A DNA stretch of 20,537 bases, from NCBI GenBank assembly GCA_028817685.1, contig JAPPPC010000740.1:1-20537 (forward strand), read 5' to 3'. Shown one piece after another: positions 16,139-20,537 of the stretch. Made by a program: the position numbers and the translations under genes. Position 1 is the stretch's first letter. Each line of letters opens with the position of its first letter. The notes below the pieces were generated by a model. It was not told the DNA's origin. It made no database searches and was given only the letters and a program-made list of their open reading frames with translations. The stretch comes from Rhodospirillaceae bacterium (GTDB lineage: Bacteria; Pseudomonadota; Alphaproteobacteria; UBA8366; GCA-2717185).

Positions 16139-16867
16139 ATGATCGAATTCGATATGAACCTGCTGGCGGCCGCCGGATTCATGGCGCTGGGCGGGCTCCT
16201 GCGCGGATTCCTTGGATTCGGCGGGTCAATGGGCGCGGTTCCGGGGCTCAGCCTCATTTACGGGCCGCTCGGGGCAGTATCGATTGTGTTACTGGCGGAT
16301 ATCGGCGCGGTCATCCAGTTGCTACGGACCGCGATACGCCAGTCCGAGAAACGGATCGTGGCCCCGCTGGCGCTCGCCTCCGTCCTGACGACACCGCTTG
16401 GGGCTTGGCTGCTGATCAATCTCGATCCCGCGGACATGCGACGGGCGATCGCCATCACCGTTCTCGCCTTTGTCGCCGTTTTGATGCTTGGTTGGCGCTA
16501 TCAGCGGCCGCCTTCCCTGCCTGTCGTGATCGGCGTGGGAACAGTTGGCGGCGTGTTGAGCGGCGGTGCCGGCATGGGGGCGCCGCCCGCGGTCCTGTTC
16601 CTTCTGTCCGGGCCGCACGGGCATGAAGCGGTTCGGGCCAATATTATCGGCTATCTGGCCATCGCCAACATGACAGCCCTGCTCACCATCTGGCTGAACG
16701 GCGCTTTGACCGTTGACATCATCTGGCGTGCCCTGGTTCTGGCGCCCCCTTATCTGATCGCCATCTGGATTGGCGGCCGGCTGTTCCGTTTCGCGTCCGA
16801 GCTGTTCTTTCGTTACGCCGCCTTGGCGGTCACCGCGGTGATCGGGGTCGCGGCCTTAATCGCATAG
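16139..16867 (+). CDS. TSUP (TauE/SafE) family membrane permease
   Basis: About 243 residues and seven to eight hydrophobic segments. The duplicated TSUP motif is visible twice: LLRGFLGFGGSMGAVPGLS near the N terminus and GGVLSGGAGMGAPPAVLFL in the second half. The family exports or imports small anions such as sulfite, sulfonates and organic acids. The frame is open from an ATG at 16040, but that start would overlap the divergent dehydrogenase start and add 33 non-hydrophobic residues. The ATG at 16139 with GAGG upstream gives the normal family N terminus; an ATG at 16154 is also possible. It ends 5 nt before the convergent DUF6134 gene. The substrate is unknown; the divergent dehydrogenase hints at an organic acid. 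Confidence 0.85.
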   Translation: MIEFDMNLLAAAGFMALGGLLRGFLGFGGSMGAVPGLSLIYGPLGAVSIVLLADIGAVIQLLRTAIRQSEKRIVAPLALASVLTTPLGAWLLINLDPADMRRAIAITVLAFVAVLMLGWRYQRPPSLPVVIGVGTVGGVLSGGAGMGAPPAVLFLLSGPHGHEAVRANIIGYLAIANMTALLTIWLNGALTVDIIWRALVLAPPYLIAIWIGGRLFRFASELFFRYAALAVTAVIGVAALIA

Positions 16868-16872
16868 AACCA

Positions 16873-17523
16873 TCAACGCAGTTGGTAGCGGATTTCCGAT
16901 CCGTCCTCGCCATCGAAGACGACCTGCACCAGCACGTTATGCTGATCGAACCACAGCATGCGCTGGAAATCCCCGGTCATATCATAGCGGCGCGCACGAA
17001 TTTCCCGGCCGCGGACGGTGATCGTCTCCTCGTCGGCCTCGGCAACCGACACCTTCATGAGATCGCCATCGGCCGGATCCAGGATCACCTGATCGCCTAG
17101 CGCTGCCTTGTTCCATAGGCTTGCCGGGCGCAGCGGCGTATCTACGGAGGTGGATTCGTCATTGATGGAAAGCGCACCCAAGGCACCGTCAATCGTCAAC
17201 GCGATGTCGTAATCGTCGCCGTTGTCGTTCGTTTCCGCCTTCATATCGATCAAATCGCCCGCCCGCCAAGTTTCCCGGGCGGTATGGCGAAATATGTAAA
17301 GCGGGATAAAGGCAACCCGATAGTCCACGTCGGCGGTGATCTGCACGATGGTTGGCTCACCGCGCCGCTCGAAGCGGATCAAATGACGGCCAATCTGCTC
17401 GCCGTTGCGCAGAATTGCAAAATCGAGCACACCGTCCTCCGGTATGCCCGAAGCGTTCGCACGCCCCGGAGTCGCCAAAAAAATGGCCAGCAAACTGAGC
17501 CAAACCCAACGCAATGGATGCAC
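16873..17523 (-). CDS. secreted DUF6134 family protein
   Basis: A 216-residue exported protein. The signal peptide covers about residues 1-24 (hydrophobic core LLAIFL, cleavage after ANA). The mature part is beta-rich and matches DUF6134, with LDFAILRNGEQIG, an aromatic central segment (FIPLYIFRHTARETW) and PASLWNKAAL. The fold recalls DUF3108-like periplasmic proteins. No catalytic residues stand out and the function is unknown. The annotated start is a GTG at 17523, but GAAGG lies only about 1 nt before it and 9 nt before a TTG at 17514, which may be the true start. It is divergent from the DUF1194 gene across a 95-base gap that also holds a 10-bp palindrome at 17527-17536. Confidence 0.78.
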   Translation of the reverse strand: MHPLRWVWLSLLAIFLATPGRANASGIPEDGVLDFAILRNGEQIGRHLIRFERRGEPTIVQITADVDYRVAFIPLYIFRHTARETWRAGDLIDMKAETNDNGDDYDIALTIDGALGALSINDESTSVDTPLRPASLWNKAALGDQVILDPADGDLMKVSVAEADEETITVRGREIRARRYDMTGDFQRMLWFDQHNVLVQVVFDGEDGSEIRYQLR

Positions 17524-17607
17524 CCTTCAAATTTGACCGCGTTTTAAACACCAAGTTGTGTTCGATGCAATGCGTTAGGAATGCTGACGCGAGCACATGT
17601 CGCAGCT

Positions 17608-17615
17608 AGTATAAT
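17608..17615. promoter_or_regulatory. consensus -10 between DUF6134 and DUF1194 genes
   Basis: AGTATAAT gives a perfect TATAAT on the plus strand (17610-17615) and TATACT on the minus strand (17613-17608). No -35 stands at 17 nt; CTGACG (17584-17589) is 20 nt away. The plus element is only 3 nt from the DUF1194 ATG, which is too close for a normal transcript that includes that codon. Confidence 0.35.
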
Positions 17616-17618
17616 CCG

Positions 17619-18374
17619 ATGGTTTGTAGACTCTCCTTTCGCGATGCCCACGCTCGGTTCTTGCGCCTGGCGAGCGGCGCTTTGTTCGCCCTGGCCCTGA
17701 TTGGCGCTCCCGGTGATGCGCGCACCGAAGCGGTCGCCGTCGAACTCATTCTCGCCATCGATTGTTCATCGAGCGTGCAGCCCGAGGAATATGCCCTGCA
17801 GATGCGCGGCGTTGCCGACGCCTTCCGGTCGCCGGAAGTCATTCAGGCCATAGCGTCCGCGACACCGAATGGCGTGGCCGTAACGCTGGTGCAATGGTCG
17901 GGTGAAAGCATGCAAACCCAGGCGTTGCCCTGGACCCATGTCCACGACAAAGAGAGCGCCGCCGCATTCGCCCAACAGGTGGAGGAATCGCCGCAATATA
18001 TGCAATGGGGCGCAACCGCGATCGGCGAAGCCCTCAGCTTCTCCGTGGGCCTGTTCGAAGATAACGGTTTCGAAGGCGTCCGCCAGGTGATCGATGTCTC
18101 CGGTGACGGCAGTTCCAACCAGGGAGAGTTCCCGACCGTCGTGCGTCCGCTGGTTATCGCCGCCGGTGTCACGATCAACGGGTTGGCGATTCTGAACGAC
18201 GAGCCGAACCTCGACAAATATTACAAGGAGCAGGTCATCGGCGGTAAGCGGTCCTTCGTCGAACGCGCCAAGGATTTCGCTGATTTCGGAGCGGCGATAC
18301 GGCGCAAGCTAATCCGGGAAATCGGTAGTCCGCCATCGGTCCGGCTGGACACGCAAACCGCGCGGGCCCGCTGA
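17619..18374 (+). CDS. secreted DUF1194 von Willebrand A protein
   Basis: A 251-residue vWA protein. An N-terminal signal sequence (hydrophobic core about 18-30) precedes the vWA domain. The metal-ion-dependent adhesion site is intact: D48, S50 and S52 in AIDCSSS, T133 in GATAIG, and D163 in DVSGDGSS. DUF1194 proteins are common in Alphaproteobacteria as exported vWA proteins of unknown partner. The ATG at 17619 has no ribosome site and lies 3 nt after a perfect TATAAT, so the true start may be downstream; a TTG near 17661 would still leave a signal-like helix. It converges on the lipoprotein gene with a 10-base gap. Confidence 0.87.
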   Translation: MVCRLSFRDAHARFLRLASGALFALALIGAPGDARTEAVAVELILAIDCSSSVQPEEYALQMRGVADAFRSPEVIQAIASATPNGVAVTLVQWSGESMQTQALPWTHVHDKESAAAFAQQVEESPQYMQWGATAIGEALSFSVGLFEDNGFEGVRQVIDVSGDGSSNQGEFPTVVRPLVIAAGVTINGLAILNDEPNLDKYYKEQVIGGKRSFVERAKDFADFGAAIRRKLIREIGSPPSVRLDTQTARAR

Positions 18375-18384
18375 ACACGCTGCC

Positions 18385-18816
18385 CTATTCGGGGACGACT
18401 TTCGCGCCGTCGGTTTTCAAGGTCTTCCGAAACTCAAACTTGTTACCGGCGTCGTCTTCGGCCCAATACTGCAACGTGATCGTGTCTTTTTCGTTTGGGG
18501 TCGCGACGTGATGTCCCTTTTGCAGAAGTGTGCTTGACGCGTCGACCCGATAGGTCACAAGGGCGTCGACACACTTTTCGCCGTTCAGAACACGGACCTT
18601 GCCGCGATTGATGTTCACACCGACGCCGCCGGTCTCGGTGAACTGGCGATTGTGGCTATAGGTGTGCAAACCGTCTTTTAACGCGTACGACATATCGAGC
18701 AGTTCCAGTCCCACCTGCGCCTTTCCGCTGGCAGCCTGCTTCTCCCCACCGGCCTGATCGTCCTCACAGCCGGCAAGCAACAATAGCGTCAAAACCAATG
18801 TCGCCGCGCGGCGCAT
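18385..18816 (-). CDS. small predicted lipoprotein of unknown function
   Basis: A 143-residue protein with a type II signal peptide: hydrophobic LVLTLLLL and lipobox L14-A15-G16-C17, followed by acidic residues (EDD) that do not match an inner-membrane retention Asp at +2 exactly (Glu at +2). The mature part has a polar Gly/Ala/Gln linker, then a beta-rich domain with one further cysteine (KCVDALVTYRVD). I do not recognise the family. It begins 7 nt after the tldD stop and probably shares its transcript. It would sit in the envelope as an acylated protein. Confidence 0.75.
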   Translation of the reverse strand: MRRAATLVLTLLLLAGCEDDQAGGEKQAASGKAQVGLELLDMSYALKDGLHTYSHNRQFTETGGVGVNINRGKVRVLNGEKCVDALVTYRVDASSTLLQKGHHVATPNEKDTITLQYWAEDDAGNKFEFRKTLKTDGAKVVPE

Positions 18817-18823
18817 CCCGGAT

Positions 18824-20257
18824 CTACGCCGCCGTTCCGCCGACCGTCAGGCCGTCGAGACGCATCGTCGGCTGCCCGACACCCACTGGAACGCTTTGCC
18901 CGTCCTTGCCGCATGTTCCTACGCCGGGATCGAGCGCCATGTCATTACCGATCATGCTGACCTTCGTCATCGCATCTGGTCCGTTGCCAATCAGGGTTGC
19001 CCCCTTGACCGGCGCGCCGATCTTGCCGTCTTCCACCATGTAGGCTTCCGTGCAGCTGAACACGAACTTGCCACTGGTGATATCCACCTGCCCGCCGCCA
19101 AAATTGACCGCGTACAGACCGTTCTTGACCGACGCGAGAATCTCGGCCGGATCCTTATCGCCACCCAACATGTAGGTATTGGTCATGCGTGGCATGGGCG
19201 CATGCGCGAAGGACTGGCGCCGTCCATTGCCTGTTGCCGCGACCCCCATGAGCCGCGCATTCATGCGATCCTGCATGTAGCCAACCAATTTTCCATCCTC
19301 GATCAGGACAGTGCGCGACGATGCCGTTCCCTCATCGTCGACCGTGATCGAGCCGCGCCGGTCCGCGATCGTGCCGTCATCGACGATGGTAACACCGGGC
19401 GATGCCACTCTTTCACCCATCAAGCCGGCAAAGGCGGACGTCTTCTTGCGGTTGAAATCGCCCTCCAAACCATGTCCAACCGCCTCGTGCAGCAGAACGC
19501 CGGGCCAGCCGGGCCCTAACACGACCGTCGTTTCACCCGCAGGGGCTGCGACCGAGTCGAGATTGACGACCGCCTGGCGCAACGCCTCATCGGTCTGTGC
19601 TTGCCAGGCCTCCGGCTGCACAAAACTCTCATAGGCCAAACGGCCGCCGACCCCATGGCCGCCGCTTTCCATCCGATCGCCATCGGCTACGACCACGGAC
19701 ACGTTAAGCCGGACCAGCGGCCGGATATCCGCGACCCGAACACCGCCGGCGCGCAAAATCTGTACCGCCTGCCATTCGCCCGCGATCGAAGCGGTAACCT
19801 GACGCACGCGGGAATCTTTCGCCCGCGCATAGGCATCGATATCCGCCAACAGTTTTACCTTGGCCTCGAAATCCATCTGTCCCAGCGGACTTTCATCCGT
19901 ATATAGGCTGTGGTTCGTCGCGACCGGTCCGTCACCCGGGCTACCCGTATGTCCGGCCTGCACCGCCAGAACCGTTTGCGCAGCCCGCTTGATCACCGGA
20001 GCGGTCAATTAGGAGGAATGCGAATACCCGGTCGCTTCGTCGGCAATGGCGCGCAGACCGAAACCTTGCATCGTATCGAAGCTGGCGTTGCGGACACGAC
20101 CGTCATCGAAGGTCACGCTTTCCGCCTGGCAATATTCCAGGTACAGCTCACCATCGTCAGCGTTCTGCAATGCATCGTCCACGATTGTTTCCGTACGTGC
20201 ACGATCGAGCCCTGCGCGATTGAAGAACAGATCGTCTGTCGTCGAGAGATCGGACAA
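18824..20257 (-). pseudogene. tldD: TldD metalloprotease gene interrupted by an in-frame stop
   Basis: Two minus-strand segments in the same frame reconstruct a full TldD of about 477 codons. Codons 1-82 run from a TTG start at 20257, supported by AGGAAAGGGA just upstream, through GFGLRAIADEATGYSHSS; then TAA; then codons 84-477, starting LTAPVIKRAAQTV. The second part holds the metal site HEAVGH (H257, E258 and H262 in joined numbering) and the usual C-terminal FSCTEAYMVEDG and Gly-rich segments. TldD pairs with TldE/PmbA as a protease that degrades or matures small peptides. There is no frameshift or deletion. Reinitiation at the TTG after the stop is unlikely because the bases before it read CCTCC. 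Truncation would leave an N-terminal fragment without the active site. Confidence 0.85.
20009..20011 (-). other. tldD: in-frame TAA nonsense codon in tldD
   Basis: On the minus strand the codons read CAT TCC TCC TAA TTG ACC. Relatives of this family typically have an acidic residue after the HSS-type motif, so a single G-to-T change (GAA to TAA) explains the stop. It may be a real mutation or a sequencing or assembly error. Confidence 0.8.
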
Positions 20258-20537
20258 TTTCGTCCCTTTCCTGCCTCAGCGTCGAATTGGCGCCGCAAAC
20301 TTTCACCCATCAAATTACGACGGATGCCATGGTGAAGTACATCGCCAATCATCTTATCCAGACTGACAGATAGCCCAGAACGTTGAGATCAACAATTGGA
20401 TTGCTCCGCAAGTGAGCATCACGATAGTCAAAATCAAGGCGAGGACACTTATTAGATTAATAGAACGTTAACGAAAACTAATATTGATGTATGTATACAT
20501 ACTTCATCTTGCTATTCTTCTGCCTAAGTGATAAGCA
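20258..20537. other. non-coding right end, AT-rich towards the edge
   Basis: The 280 bases beyond the tldD start contain no convincing gene on either strand. The first ~80 bases resemble the rest of the window in composition. From about 20401 the GC content falls to roughly 36% by count, and to about 28% between 20461 and 20520. This part probably holds the tldD promoter and the control region of a gene outside the window. A weak inverted repeat GTTGA-GA-TCAAC lies at 20382-20393. Confidence 0.6.
20489..20502. repeat. perfect 14-bp palindrome, possible operator
   Basis: GTATGTATACATAC equals its own reverse complement and lies in the most AT-rich stretch of the window. A 14-bp perfect dyad in an intergenic region is the kind of site bound by a dimeric repressor or activator. 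The regulated gene would lie to the right of the window or be tldD. Confidence 0.45.

Noticed and set aside
15691..16626. Plus-strand open frame of 311 codons covering the dehydrogenase start and half of the TSUP gene
   Set aside because: It is out of frame with both supported genes, and its second half is an Arg-rich shadow of the permease.
20009..20011. Programmed readthrough or recoding of the tldD stop
   Set aside because: The codon is TAA, not TGA, and no stimulatory structure was seen downstream; a point mutation or error is simpler.
19910..20366. Plus-strand open frames over the tldD 5' end (141 and 106 codons)
   Set aside because: They are antisense to the conserved TldD N-terminal region and show no domain.
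1..20537. tRNA, rRNA, CRISPR or insertion sequence
   Set aside because: No cloverleaf, ribosomal segment, regular direct-repeat array, transposase or terminal inverted repeats were seen on either strand.

Overview
The window is dense, GC-rich bacterial chromosome. The gene content points to an alphaproteobacterium, probably a Rhodospirillales-like lineage: DUF6111, DUF1285, DUF6134, DUF1194, an RHH_4 protein and an AsmA giant are all families typical of that class. This placement is inferred from gene families, not from a marker gene. I see no rRNA, tRNA, CRISPR array, transposase or phage gene. Except for tldD, every main gene reads as full length.

Left block (about 90-2774, minus strand): a tight four-gene operon in the order DUF1285, CoA-type NUDIX hydrolase, DUF6111 membrane protein, cca (tRNA CCA-adding enzyme), with gaps of 3 nt, a 4-nt overlap and 4 nt. 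A 51-bp divergent region separates it from the next block. That region holds a symmetrical -10 element readable on both strands.

Central block (2826-10548, plus strand): five near-contiguous genes (gaps 19, 1, 3 and 5 nt). They encode a MoxR AAA+ ATPase, a soluble DUF58 protein, a 901-aa BatA-N/DUF4159 membrane protein, a 688-aa cysteine-free membrane protein with a vWA-like and a GATase1-like fold, and a fusion of a cysteine-less peroxiredoxin-like domain to a 2-oxoglutarate/Fe(II) oxygenase. MoxR-DUF58-Bat clusters are known and thought to act as an envelope-associated chaperone or metal-insertion system. The terminal oxygenase fusion is the least conventional member. A small ribbon-helix-helix gene with its own good promoter follows.

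Right block (11123-20257, mixed strands): asmA (minus); a GlcD/LDHD-type FAD-linked 2-hydroxyacid dehydrogenase (minus) divergent from a TSUP permease (plus); a secreted DUF6134 protein (minus) divergent from a secreted DUF1194 vWA protein (plus); then a small lipoprotein gene downstream of tldD (both minus). tldD is broken by a single in-frame TAA after codon 82, exactly where the family normally has a Glu/Asp-type residue. The final ~140 bases drop to roughly 36% GC and carry a perfect 14-bp palindrome, apparently the control region of a gene beyond the window.

No overtly new defence or mobile system is visible. The items most worth a second look are the tldD nonsense codon, the degenerate peroxiredoxin-oxygenase fusion at the end of the MoxR operon, and the AT-rich palindromic region at the right edge.
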